16,281 nucleotides of DNA, from NCBI GenBank assembly GCA_023435985.1, contig JAEZKY010000202.1:1-16281 (forward strand), read 5' to 3'. Shown here in pieces: positions 8,440-15,542 of this stretch. This DNA comes from Bacillota bacterium. GTDB lineage: Bacteria > Bacillota > Clostridia > Clostridiales > Clostridiaceae. Position 1 is the first letter of the stretch. Each line of letters opens with the position of its first letter. Position numbers and translations under genes: made by a program. The notes beneath the pieces were generated by a model. The model searched no databases and was not told the DNA's origin. It saw nothing but the letters and a program-made list of their open reading frames with translations.

Positions 8440-9426
8440 TTAAATATTATATATGCTACTCTTATATCCAGAAATATTTCTTTTAATTTTAAACCACTCT
8501 ATTGTTTCATTTAAACCTTCCTCAAAAGTATATTGTGGTTTCCAATCAGTTAATTCTCTTATTTTTTTATTTGAACCTAATAATCTATTCACTTCACTTT
8601 TATCAGGTCTTAATCTTTCTTCATCGCATATTATTTGAGCCTTTGGATTTATTTGCTTTATTAATTCCTTTGCTAAATCTCCTATGGATATCTCTCTTTC
8701 AGTTGCAATGTTAATTTCTTGACCTATAGTTTTACTACTTTTAGCTATTTCTATAAAACCATTTGCAGTATCTTTTACATAATTAAAGTCCCTAGTTGGA
8801 GATAATGCTCCAAGTTTTATTTCTTTCTGCTCGGATAATAATTGAGTTATTACTGTTGGTATAACCGCTCTTGCTGATTGTCTTGGTCCATATGTATTAA
8901 ATGGTCTAACAATACTTATTGGCATATTGAAACTTCTATAAAAAGACTCTGCTAGCCTATCTGAGCCTATTTTAGTTGCAGAATACGGTGATTGACCTTG
9001 ATATGGATGATTTTCATCTATAGGTACATATTGTGCTGTTCCATATACTTCTGAAGTTGATGTTACAAGTACTCGAGATATATTTAAATCTCGAGCAGCT
9101 TGAAGCACATTTAATGTCCCTTTAATATTAGTATCAACATATGAATCTGGTGAATGATAACTAAACGGAATCGCAATTAAAGCTGCTAGATGAAAAACCT
9201 CATCAATCCCTTTCATTGCCTCTCTAACTCCATTTGGATCTCTTATATCTCCAGCAAAAATATTAATTTCGTCCAACTTTTTTCGATCTAATGTATCTAA
9301 CCATCCCCAAGAATTAAATGAATTATAATATGTAAATGCTCTTACCTCATATCCTTTTTCCAAAAGCATTTCTGTTAGATGACTTCCTATAAATCCATCT
9401 GCTCCTGTTACTAACACTTTTTTCAT
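8440..9426 (-). CDS. legB: LegB-like nucleotide-sugar 4,6-dehydratase (extended SDR)
   Basis: A 328-residue extended-SDR enzyme, probably removing water from a GDP- or UDP-N-acetylglucosamine-type sugar to give the 4-keto-6-deoxy form. Seen: NAD-binding GADGFIG (8-14), FAGDIRD (57-63), HLAALIAIPFSY (79-90), VTSTSEVYG (121-129) with the acid/base residues of dehydratases, the catalytic pair Tyr148 and Lys152 (SPYSATK), RPFNTYGPRQSARAVIPT (174-191) and SPTRDFNYVKDT (209-220). The HLAALIAIPFSYHSPDSYVDTN wording is typical of the LegB subgroup, which travels with LegC-type aminotransferases, as here. Ending near residue 310, a lysine/tyrosine-rich tail completes the protein. AAAGG lies before the ATG at 9426. 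An 83-base gap, the largest in the window, separates it from the preceding GT10 gene, so an internal promoter is conceivable, but no well-spaced -35/-10 pair is visible. Confidence 0.88.
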   Translation of the reverse strand: MKKVLVTGADGFIGSHLTEMLLEKGYEVRAFTYYNSFNSWGWLDTLDRKKLDEINIFAGDIRDPNGVREAMKGIDEVFHLAALIAIPFSYHSPDSYVDTNIKGTLNVLQAARDLNISRVLVTSTSEVYGTAQYVPIDENHPYQGQSPYSATKIGSDRLAESFYRSFNMPISIVRPFNTYGPRQSARAVIPTVITQLLSEQKEIKLGALSPTRDFNYVKDTANGFIEIAKSSKTIGQEINIATEREISIGDLAKELIKQINPKAQIICDEERLRPDKSEVNRLLGSNKKIRELTDWKPQYTFEEGLNETIEWFKIKRNISGYKSSIYNI

Positions 9427-9509
9427 TTTTAATCGTACCTTTCATATTCTAAATTCATATATTCTCCAATATATCCAGTTGCTCATTTCAAATTATATCT
9501 TTGCTATAT

Positions 9510-10793
9510 TTAAATTTTCTCAATAGTTTCTAATTCATCTATAACTTCAAAAAAATCAAAACAAATGAAATTTTTATATTCCTCAAAATTATATTCTAAT
9601 AATTTTTTCTTTATCTCTTCATAATAATTACTTGACAATATAATTATAAAAATCTCTTCCTTGTCTTCATTTAACAGTTCTTTAGGTGAATATATAGATA
9701 ATCCATTTTTATTTGTGCCTACTTTTAAATCATTACTATCTACTAGATATTGAAAATTTATTTCATTATCATATTTCATTAATATATCTAATCCTTCTCC
9801 GCTTCCCCAGCCTATAATTTTTTTGTTTTGTAAATACATTTTTACAAAGTATTTATAATGCTTTTCTTTTTCACTAAATTTCATTTTGTTTTTTACTTTT
9901 ATATTTTCTATTAAATCGAACCACCAATCAGCTCTTTTCTTAGCATCTTCAAAACTTTTATCAAATATATTAAAGAAAAACTCATTAATATAATCTTTTT
10001 GCAATTCCTTAGGTAAACTATTATTAATAAAAATTGGCTCTTTTAAGTAGTCTCTATATAACTCATTATTATTGTCTATTTTAATTATTAAATCTATTAC
10101 CTCATCAAAGCTTTTATACTGATGACAGTTTATAAAAGCCTTTTCATTAAATTCTTCACCAATCCTAGGATTTCCCCAATAAATTGGAACCGTGCCTGAA
10201 CCGAATGCCTCAACAATTTTTTCAGTTGTATATCCATTAGCTATTGAATTCTCAAATGCAATACTAAATTTATATTGTTTTTGAAATTCGTATTTATTTT
10301 CAACATTTACTCCTATATTATTTAAGTAACGTCCTCCACTATCCACTTTTTTATATTTACTTAATTCATTAAAAAATTTCTCTCTTTCTGGTTCTGCATT
10401 GCCGTTCGAATATATAAAATTACAAAACCTTCTACTTTGTATTTCATCATTTTCTAATCTCATTTTATTATTTAACGCTCTTTTAAGAGCACTTCTATAT
10501 TGTTCTAAAAACAAATATGAAGGAATTCTAATATATCTATCTTCATATGTAATATAATCAAATCCCATTGCATAGTCACAAACATTAAAATTAGGCCTTA
10601 CATTCTCTAATGTATAAAATATTCTTATACAATTATATTTTAAATGTTCCATTCCCCATACTGAATATATTATATAATCCGGGTCTTCAACAATCCTAAC
10701 ATCATATTTTTCATTTAATATATCTATAAAGAAATTATTATTTTCGTCAAATCCCTCACCACAATCAACAAACTTCAACTTTATTATTTTCAT
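9510..10793 (-). CDS. GT10-family (alpha-1,3/4-fucosyltransferase-like) transferase with C-terminal Rossmann-like domain
   Basis: A 427-residue protein. Residues 1-300 form a GT10 fucosyltransferase domain: YTLENVRPNFNVCDYAMGFD (60-79), the donor-binding motif YKFSIAFENS (174-183) followed by GYTTEKIVEAF (187-197), and VPIYWGNPRI (202-211), all close in wording to Helicobacter FucT proteins. Glu191 and Lys192 match the GDP-fucose-binding pair. Residues 324-415 are not part of GT10: KIIGWGSGEGLDIL (325-338), YLVDSND (349-355) and IFIIILSSNYYEEI (381-394) form a Rossmann-like domain related to those in two other genes of this locus. The ATG at 10793 is preferred; an upstream in-frame TTG at 10820 lacks a ribosome site, though AGGAAGG lies rather far (14 bases) from the ATG. 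It follows the GDP-sugar genes by 19 bases, so its donor is plausibly GDP-fucose or a GDP-dideoxy relative. Confidence 0.87.
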   Translation of the reverse strand: MKIIKLKFVDCGEGFDENNNFFIDILNEKYDVRIVEDPDYIIYSVWGMEHLKYNCIRIFYTLENVRPNFNVCDYAMGFDYITYEDRYIRIPSYLFLEQYRSALKRALNNKMRLENDEIQSRRFCNFIYSNGNAEPEREKFFNELSKYKKVDSGGRYLNNIGVNVENKYEFQKQYKFSIAFENSIANGYTTEKIVEAFGSGTVPIYWGNPRIGEEFNEKAFINCHQYKSFDEVIDLIIKIDNNNELYRDYLKEPIFINNSLPKELQKDYINEFFFNIFDKSFEDAKKRADWWFDLIENIKVKNKMKFSEKEKHYKYFVKMYLQNKKIIGWGSGEGLDILMKYDNEINFQYLVDSNDLKVGTNKNGLSIYSPKELLNEDKEEIFIIILSSNYYEEIKKKLLEYNFEEYKNFICFDFFEVIDELETIEKI

Positions 10794-10807
10794 AAACTTT
10801 TTCGTTT

Positions 10808-10814
10808 CCTTCCT
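10808..10814 (-). promoter_or_regulatory. Probable Shine-Dalgarno site of the GT10 gene, long spacing
   Basis: AGGAAGG lies 14 bases before the ATG at 10793, longer than ideal, and overlaps the stop region of the transketolase C-subunit gene. The competing TTG at 10820 is upstream of it and has no purine-rich site of its own. Confidence 0.5.
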
Positions 10815-11745
10815 AATCAATTATTGTTTTTACTATGTTGTTTATATCAAGCCCATATATTTTTTGCATATGCTCTCGTCCACCATATCTATAACAATAA
10901 CCTTCTGAACTATTTACTGCCAGTCTTTTTACGTCTATATACAATTTATTATCAACCAAAATTTCACATATCATAGATCCTATTCCACATTGCAAAGCGT
11001 GTTCTTCTATAGTAACAATTTTACTTAATCCACGAATTTCCTTAACTAACTCCTCAACTTTTATTGGTATCTTAAATAAATCAATAACCTTAACATCTTT
11101 CCCTTTTTCTTTTAGAACCTCTGCAGCACCTAGCGCATTATGTACCATATTTCCTGTAGCAATTATAGCTATTTGAGCACCTTCATTTATTACATTAAAG
11201 CCATTGTTTAAATCAACATTTTCCTTTGACTTATAAATCTCATTTGGAGCAAGTCTATCAATACGAATATATTCAGGACTTTCCTTTTGCATTGAATTCC
11301 TCACAATAGATTTAGCCATCATTCCATCTGATAAGCAAAACATTCTCATGTGTGGAAGCATTCTCATAACTCCAATATCCTCTAAAACATGATGAGTTGG
11401 ACCAAATTCAAAATAACTGAATCCGCCACCTTGACCAACAACCGTTACTGGAAGATTCATGCCAGCTAATAACAACCTAATTTGTTCATAGCTCCTTAAT
11501 GTAATAAATGGAGCACATGCATACACAAAAACCTTTTTCCCCGTCAATGCAAGTCCTGCTGAAATTTCTATAGCATTTTGCTCTGCTATTCCAACACTTA
11601 TAAATTGAGACGGCATATCTTTTCTAAACTTGTCAAGTGAAGGTGCTGCCAAATCTGCCGAAACAATTACTACATCGCTATCCTTTCTAGCATATTCATA
11701 AACTTCATCCCAAAATGCATCTCTTAATGTCTTCTGCTTACTCAT
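10813..11745 (-). CDS. Transketolase-like, C-terminal subunit (pyrimidine-binding and C-terminal domains)
   Basis: A 310-residue half-transketolase that needs the N-terminal subunit encoded just upstream to form a ThDP-dependent enzyme moving a C2 ketol unit. Seen: the catalytic ThDP-activating Glu55 in SVGIAEQNA (50-58), the pyrimidine-site region FVYACAPFITLRSYEQIR (73-90), GGGFSYFEFGPTHHVLEDIG (106-125), and the C-terminal domain with IIATGNMVHNAL (194-205), KVIDLFKIP (219-227) and IEEHALQCGIGS (246-257). The start is the ATG at 11745, with GGGAAGG 8 bases before it. A longer in-frame extension back to 11844 would run through the upstream gene and adds nothing like the family. The ATG overlaps the upstream stop in ATGAGTAA, which suggests coupled, equimolar translation. 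Placement among GDP-deoxysugar genes points to sugar branching rather than the pentose phosphate pathway, but that is inference. Confidence 0.92.
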   Translation of the reverse strand: MSKQKTLRDAFWDEVYEYARKDSDVVIVSADLAAPSLDKFRKDMPSQFISVGIAEQNAIEISAGLALTGKKVFVYACAPFITLRSYEQIRLLLAGMNLPVTVVGQGGGFSYFEFGPTHHVLEDIGVMRMLPHMRMFCLSDGMMAKSIVRNSMQKESPEYIRIDRLAPNEIYKSKENVDLNNGFNVINEGAQIAIIATGNMVHNALGAAEVLKEKGKDVKVIDLFKIPIKVEELVKEIRGLSKIVTIEEHALQCGIGSMICEILVDNKLYIDVKRLAVNSSEGYCYRYGGREHMQKIYGLDINNIVKTIID

Positions 11746-12592
11746 AAAAATCGCCTTCCCTCTCCAAACAAATATTAGCTCTTTCAATATCACTACCATG
11801 TGGTGCAGCTCCATGCCAAAGTGGTATATCTGAAATAAAATCAATTCCTTTACCTTTTACTGTGTCTGCTATAATAACAAGTGGATTTCTACTTCTCCTA
11901 CTTCTTATACCCTCAAGTGCATCAAATACCTGTTTGAAATCATGTCCATTAATATGTTTTACATCCCAACCAAATGCCTTCCATTTTTCATCAAATGGTT
12001 CAAGTGATACTAAGTTTTCTGTATAGTCAGTGCAACAAAGATAATTTCTATCTACAATTGCAATTAAGTTATTTAAATGATTGTGTGCCGCAAACATTGC
12101 TGTTTCCCAAATTGCACCTTCATGACACTCTCCATCGCCTAACATTGCAAAAGTAAGATAACTTTCTCTATTTAATTTTGCACCATATGCAATTCCCGCT
12201 GCTACTCCAAAACCTACACCTAAAGAACCTGATGAAATTTCTGCACCTGGAACAGAATACTTTAACAATAATCCAAGAAGAGCATCTGGCTTCAAACAAT
12301 TTTCTAATTCCTCAAGTTTAAAATATCCCAAATCTGCAAGAACTGGATAAAGTATTGTACTAGCATGGCCTTTACTTAATATAAACCTATCTCTATCTTT
12401 CCAATTTGGTTCATTAGGATTATATCTAATAATATTTCCATAAAATAATGCAACCATTATTTCTGTACAAGAATACGCAGATGTAACATGTCCTACACCT
12501 AATCTGCAACACATATCCAATGTTAATTTTCTTAAATACTTAGCTTTTTCCTCTAACTTTTCTCTTTTAAGAATTTTCATATTTTCATCCAT
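11738..12592 (-). CDS. Transketolase-like, N-terminal (ThDP pyrophosphate-binding) subunit
   Basis: A 284-residue N-terminal half of a split transketolase. Seen: GVGHVTSAYSCTEI (32-45) with the substrate/cofactor His35, DRFILSKGHAS (68-78) with His76, PGAEISSGSLGVGF (115-128), and the ThDP/metal motif from GDGECHEGAIWE (152-163) to DRNYL with Asn183, then GWDVKHINGHDF (208-219) and DTVKGKGIDF (243-252). The ATG at 12592 is used; an ATG four codons later is possible. The gene starts 8 bases after the second Fcl-like gene and ends in an 8-base overlap with the C-terminal subunit. Split transketolases also occur in central metabolism, so the family alone does not fix the role. The tight embedding between fcl-like and GT10 genes argues for a nucleotide-sugar substrate. 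Confidence 0.93.
   Translation of the reverse strand: MDENMKILKREKLEEKAKYLRKLTLDMCCRLGVGHVTSAYSCTEIMVALFYGNIIRYNPNEPNWKDRDRFILSKGHASTILYPVLADLGYFKLEELENCLKPDALLGLLLKYSVPGAEISSGSLGVGFGVAAGIAYGAKLNRESYLTFAMLGDGECHEGAIWETAMFAAHNHLNNLIAIVDRNYLCCTDYTENLVSLEPFDEKWKAFGWDVKHINGHDFKQVFDALEGIRSRRSRNPLVIIADTVKGKGIDFISDIPLWHGAAPHGSDIERANICLEREGDFYE
11754..11760 (-). promoter_or_regulatory. Shine-Dalgarno site deciding the transketolase C-subunit start
   Basis: GGGAAGG lies 8 bases before the ATG at 11745, inside the end of the N-subunit gene. It supports the 310-residue protein rather than a 343-residue form starting at 11844. Confidence 0.75.
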
Positions 12593-12600
12593 TTTTACAC

Positions 12601-13530
12601 CTACCTACTTTTTAAATACCAATTATAAGTTTTTAGTATTCCTTCTTTTAATGGTATTTTGGGTTTCCACCCCATATTAAATAATTTTGTTGAATCCAAT
12701 AATTTTCTATACATTCCATCAGGTTTACTTATATCAAATTTAACTGAGTTTCTAAAACCAACAATCTTTTTTATAATATCAGCAACTTCTGCAATAGATA
12801 CTTCTTCCCCACCATTCCCTAAATTTATACATTCTAAATCATCATAGTTTTCCATAAGAAATACACATGCATCTGCAACATCATCTACATACAAAAATTC
12901 TCTTAATGGTTTACCAGTTCCCCATATAAAAAATGTCTCTTCATCATTTATTTTGGCTTCATGAAATCTTCTTATCATCGAAGAAATAACAGTTGCTTTT
13001 GTAAGATCAAATGTGTCATTTTCTCCAAAAAAAACACAAGGCATAACAGATATAAAATTATCTCCATATTGTCTTTTATAGTATTCACACATTTTTACAC
13101 CTAAGATTTTAGCTATAATATATGGTTCATCTAGTTCGCCGGGTAAACCAGATAACAAATATTCTTCTTTAATTGGTTGTTCACATTCATTTGGATATGC
13201 ATAAGAACTTCCCATAAACAATAACTTTTTTATTCTATACTTGTGTGCACATGATATTACATTACTTTCAATTTGTAAATTATTAAATATAAACTCCGCT
13301 GGATACCTCGTTTTATCAGATATTCCACCAATTCTAGCAGCAGTCAAAAATACATAGTCCGGTTTTTCATTTTCAAAAAATTCATTAACTTCGCATTGAT
13401 TAGTTAAATCCAACTCTTCATGTGTGCGAGTAACAATATTCTCATAACCTAAGTATATAAGTTTTCTAACTATCGCACTTCCTGCAAGCCCTTTATGGCC
13501 GGCAACATATATTTTTGCTTCTTTATTCAT
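12601..13530 (-). CDS. GDP-fucose-synthase-like SDR paralogue lacking the epimerase Cys and His
   Basis: A 309-residue extended SDR, clearly a paralogue of the gene immediately upstream and aligning residue for residue to about position 240. Seen: NADP-binding GHKGLAG (11-17), TRTHEELDLT (34-43), RIGGI (66-70), YPAEF (76-80), MGSSYAYP (106-113), and EPYIIAK (135-141) with Tyr137 and Lys141. Compared with E. coli GDP-fucose synthase, Ser107, Tyr136 and Lys140 (hydride transfer) are kept as Ser108, Tyr137 and Lys141. Cys109 has become Tyr110 and His179 has become Thr180 (LTKATVIS). Those two residues drive the C3/C5 epimerisation, so this protein is probably a plain ketoreductase on a GDP-sugar. 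AAGGAG lies 9 bases before the ATG; the gap to the paralogue is 22 bases. A possible job is reducing the product of the transketolase pair next door. The family is certain, the substrate is inferred. Confidence 0.85.
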   Translation of the reverse strand: MNKEAKIYVAGHKGLAGSAIVRKLIYLGYENIVTRTHEELDLTNQCEVNEFFENEKPDYVFLTAARIGGISDKTRYPAEFIFNNLQIESNVISCAHKYRIKKLLFMGSSYAYPNECEQPIKEEYLLSGLPGELDEPYIIAKILGVKMCEYYKRQYGDNFISVMPCVFFGENDTFDLTKATVISSMIRRFHEAKINDEETFFIWGTGKPLREFLYVDDVADACVFLMENYDDLECINLGNGGEEVSIAEVADIIKKIVGFRNSVKFDISKPDGMYRKLLDSTKLFNMGWKPKIPLKEGILKTYNWYLKSR

Positions 13531-13552
13531 CGCATATCGCTCCTTAAATATC

Positions 13553-14485
13553 TTATTTACAATACTTCTCTAAAAACCATTTATAAACAATATTTATTCC
13601 ATCTTCAAGTGGAGTTTTTGCTTTCCAGCCCAGCTCAGATAATTTTGATGTATCAACAATTCTACGCATCATTCCATCAGGCTTAGTTTCATCAAATTTT
13701 ATTTTTCCCTCAAAACCAACAATATTTTTTATAATTTCTGAGAGTTCTCTAATTGAAACTTCACCAGAAGAACCTATATTTATTAGTTCATCACTACTAT
13801 AAGTATTCATAAGATAAACACATGCATCAGCCAGATCATCAACAAATAAAAATTCACGTAATGGCTTGCCAGTTCCCCATAATACAACTTCTTTATCTTT
13901 TTTATTCTTTGCATCATAGAATTTTCTAATTAACCCTGGAATAACATGTGATTTTTCTAAATCAAAACAATCATTTATTCCATAGCAATTTGCTGGCATA
14001 ACACTAATAAACTTAGTACTATATTGCTTATTAAAATAATAACACGTCTTAATTCCAGCAATTTTAGCTAGTGCATATGCTTCATTTGTTTTTTCTGGTT
14101 GTCCACTTAACAAGTATTCTTCCTTTATAGGTTGCTCACATTCACTTGGATAACAGCAAGAGCTTGCCAAAAAAAGTAATTTCTTCACATTATACTTCTT
14201 GCATGATAATATAATATTATTTTGTATCATTAAATTATCCATTAAGAAATCTGCTGGATACGTTGAATTAAATTTTATCCCGCCAACTTTTGCCGCAGCC
14301 ATGAAAACATAATCTGGATGTTCTTTTTCAAAAAATACTTTTACATCAGATTCTCTAGTTAAATCCAATTCATTATGAGTGCGTTTTACAATATTTGTAT
14401 ATCCATTTTTCTCTAATTGACGAACTATCGCAGAACCAACAAGACCAGTATGTCCAGCGACATAAATCTTAGAACTTATATCCAT
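13553..14485 (-). CDS. fcl: GDP-L-fucose synthase / ColC-like 3(5)-epimerase-4-reductase
   Basis: A 310-residue NADPH-dependent extended SDR. It converts GDP-4-keto-6-deoxymannose to GDP-L-fucose, or, if acting after a ColD-type dehydratase, GDP-4-keto-3,6-dideoxymannose to GDP-L-colitose. Seen: GHTGLVG (11-17), AAAKVGGI (63-70), YPADF (76-80), LASSCCYP (106-113), EAYALAKIAGIK (135-146), SVMPANCYG (161-169) and KSHVIPGLIRKF (178-189). All E. coli catalytic residues are present with a one-residue shift: Ser108, Cys110, Tyr137, Lys141, His180. The true start is the ATG at 14485, with AAGGAG 9 bases before it; a longer frame from 14512 has no such site. It overlaps the end of gmd by 17 bases, so coupling with Gmd, which makes its substrate, is likely. 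Sequence alone does not separate Fcl from ColC. Confidence 0.9.
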   Translation of the reverse strand: MDISSKIYVAGHTGLVGSAIVRQLEKNGYTNIVKRTHNELDLTRESDVKVFFEKEHPDYVFMAAAKVGGIKFNSTYPADFLMDNLMIQNNIILSCKKYNVKKLLFLASSCCYPSECEQPIKEEYLLSGQPEKTNEAYALAKIAGIKTCYYFNKQYSTKFISVMPANCYGINDCFDLEKSHVIPGLIRKFYDAKNKKDKEVVLWGTGKPLREFLFVDDLADACVYLMNTYSSDELINIGSSGEVSIRELSEIIKNIVGFEGKIKFDETKPDGMMRRIVDTSKLSELGWKAKTPLEDGINIVYKWFLEKYCK

Positions 14486-15530
14486 ATATTTTCTCTCCTT
14501 TTGCAAGCTCATAATCAGAATCTACCATCATTCTTACCAATCCATCAAAATCAACTTTTCTTTTCCAATTTAATTTTTCTTGTGCTTTGGATGCATCTCC
14601 CCATAATAATTCCACTTCTGTTGGCCTAAAGAACTTTGGATCAATAGCTATAATTACTTCACCGTTCTTAGCATTAACACCCTTTTCATTAACGCCTTGT
14701 CCTTGCCATTCAATATCTATATCTAAATTTCTAAATGTTTTTTCAGCAAACTCTCTTACTGTGTGCGTTTCTCCTGTAGCAATTACATAATCATCTGGTT
14801 TATCTTGTTGCAACATTAACCACATGGCTTCTACATAATCTCCAGCAAATCCCCAGTCACGTTTTGCATCTAAATTACCTAGCATCAGAGGTGCACTATT
14901 TAACCCTAATGCTATGCGTGTTGCTGCTCGTGTTATTTTTCGTGTAACAAATGTTTCGCCTCTTCGTGGAGATTCATGATTAAATAGTATTCCATTACAT
15001 GCAAACAAATCATATGCTTCCCTATAATTTACAGTAATCCAGTAAGCATATAACTTTGCAACACCGTATGGACTTTTGGGATAAAAAGGTGTTTTCTCAT
15101 TTTGTGGTGCAGTCTTAGGAATACCGCCAAATAACTCAGATGTTGATGCCTGGTAGAATTTAGATTTTATTCCCGTCTCCTTTATTGCATCAAGAAGTCT
15201 CAAAGTTCCTACAGCATCACTGTCCACAGTATATTCTGGAACTTCAAACGATACCTTTACATGACTTTGCGCCGCAAGATTATATATCTCATCAGGATTA
15301 GATTTTTCTATTATTCTATTAATATTTGATGAATCACTCATATCTCCATAATGAAAAAATGCTTTGTTGTTATTAATCTCTCTATTATTAACAATATGAT
15401 CTATCCTTTCTGTATTAAATACACTAGATCTTCTGACTATTCCATGAACCTCATAACCTTTAGCTAATAAAAATTCCAGCAAATATGAACCATCTTGACC
15501 TGTCACTCCTGTAATTAACGCTCTTTTCAT
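14469..15530 (-). CDS. gmd: GDP-mannose 4,6-dehydratase
   Basis: A 353-residue full-length Gmd. It turns GDP-D-mannose into GDP-4-keto-6-deoxy-D-mannose, the branch-point intermediate for fucose, colitose, rhamnose and perosamine. Seen: NADP-binding GVTGQDG (8-14), the RRSSVFNTERIDH region (33-45) typical of Gmd, GDMSDSSN (62-69), NLAAQSHVKVSFE (84-96), the active-site ASTSELFG (128-135) with Thr130 and Glu132, Tyr155 and Lys159 in SPYGVAK, and HESPRRGETFVTRKI (185-199). AGGAGG stands 6 bases before the ATG and overlaps the stop codon of the upstream ColD-like gene, only 10 bases away; its own end overlaps fcl. GDP-mannose supply genes (manB/manC type) are not in the window. Identity is very secure. 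Confidence 0.97.
   Translation of the reverse strand: MKRALITGVTGQDGSYLLEFLLAKGYEVHGIVRRSSVFNTERIDHIVNNREINNNKAFFHYGDMSDSSNINRIIEKSNPDEIYNLAAQSHVKVSFEVPEYTVDSDAVGTLRLLDAIKETGIKSKFYQASTSELFGGIPKTAPQNEKTPFYPKSPYGVAKLYAYWITVNYREAYDLFACNGILFNHESPRRGETFVTRKITRAATRIALGLNSAPLMLGNLDAKRDWGFAGDYVEAMWLMLQQDKPDDYVIATGETHTVREFAEKTFRNLDIDIEWQGQGVNEKGVNAKNGEVIIAIDPKFFRPTEVELLWGDASKAQEKLNWKRKVDFDGLVRMMVDSDYELAKGEKIYGYKF
14495..14500 (-). promoter_or_regulatory. Shine-Dalgarno site deciding the fcl start
   Basis: AAGGAG lies 9 bases before the ATG at 14485. It sits inside the 3' end of gmd and downstream of an alternative start at 14512, so it selects the internal ATG. Confidence 0.8.
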
Positions 15531-15536
15531 ATTGAA

Positions 15537-15542
15537 CCTCCT
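15537..15542 (-). promoter_or_regulatory. Shine-Dalgarno site of gmd overlapping the upstream stop
   Basis: AGGAGG, read on the minus strand, 6 bases before the gmd ATG. It overlaps the TAG stop (15541-15543) of the ColD-like gene, implying that translation of the two is coupled. Confidence 0.8.

Noticed and set aside
9487..9523. Possible promoter in the 83-base gap before legB: TTGAGA (9518-9523) and TATAAT (9492-9497), minus strand
   Set aside because: The spacing between the boxes is 20 bases, too long for a standard sigma-A promoter, and such AT-rich gaps produce TATAAT by chance. Not listed as a feature.
11745..11844. Longer start for the transketolase C-subunit
   Set aside because: The extra 33 residues come from the out-of-frame part of the N-subunit gene, are unlike the family, and have no ribosome site; the ATG at 11745 does.
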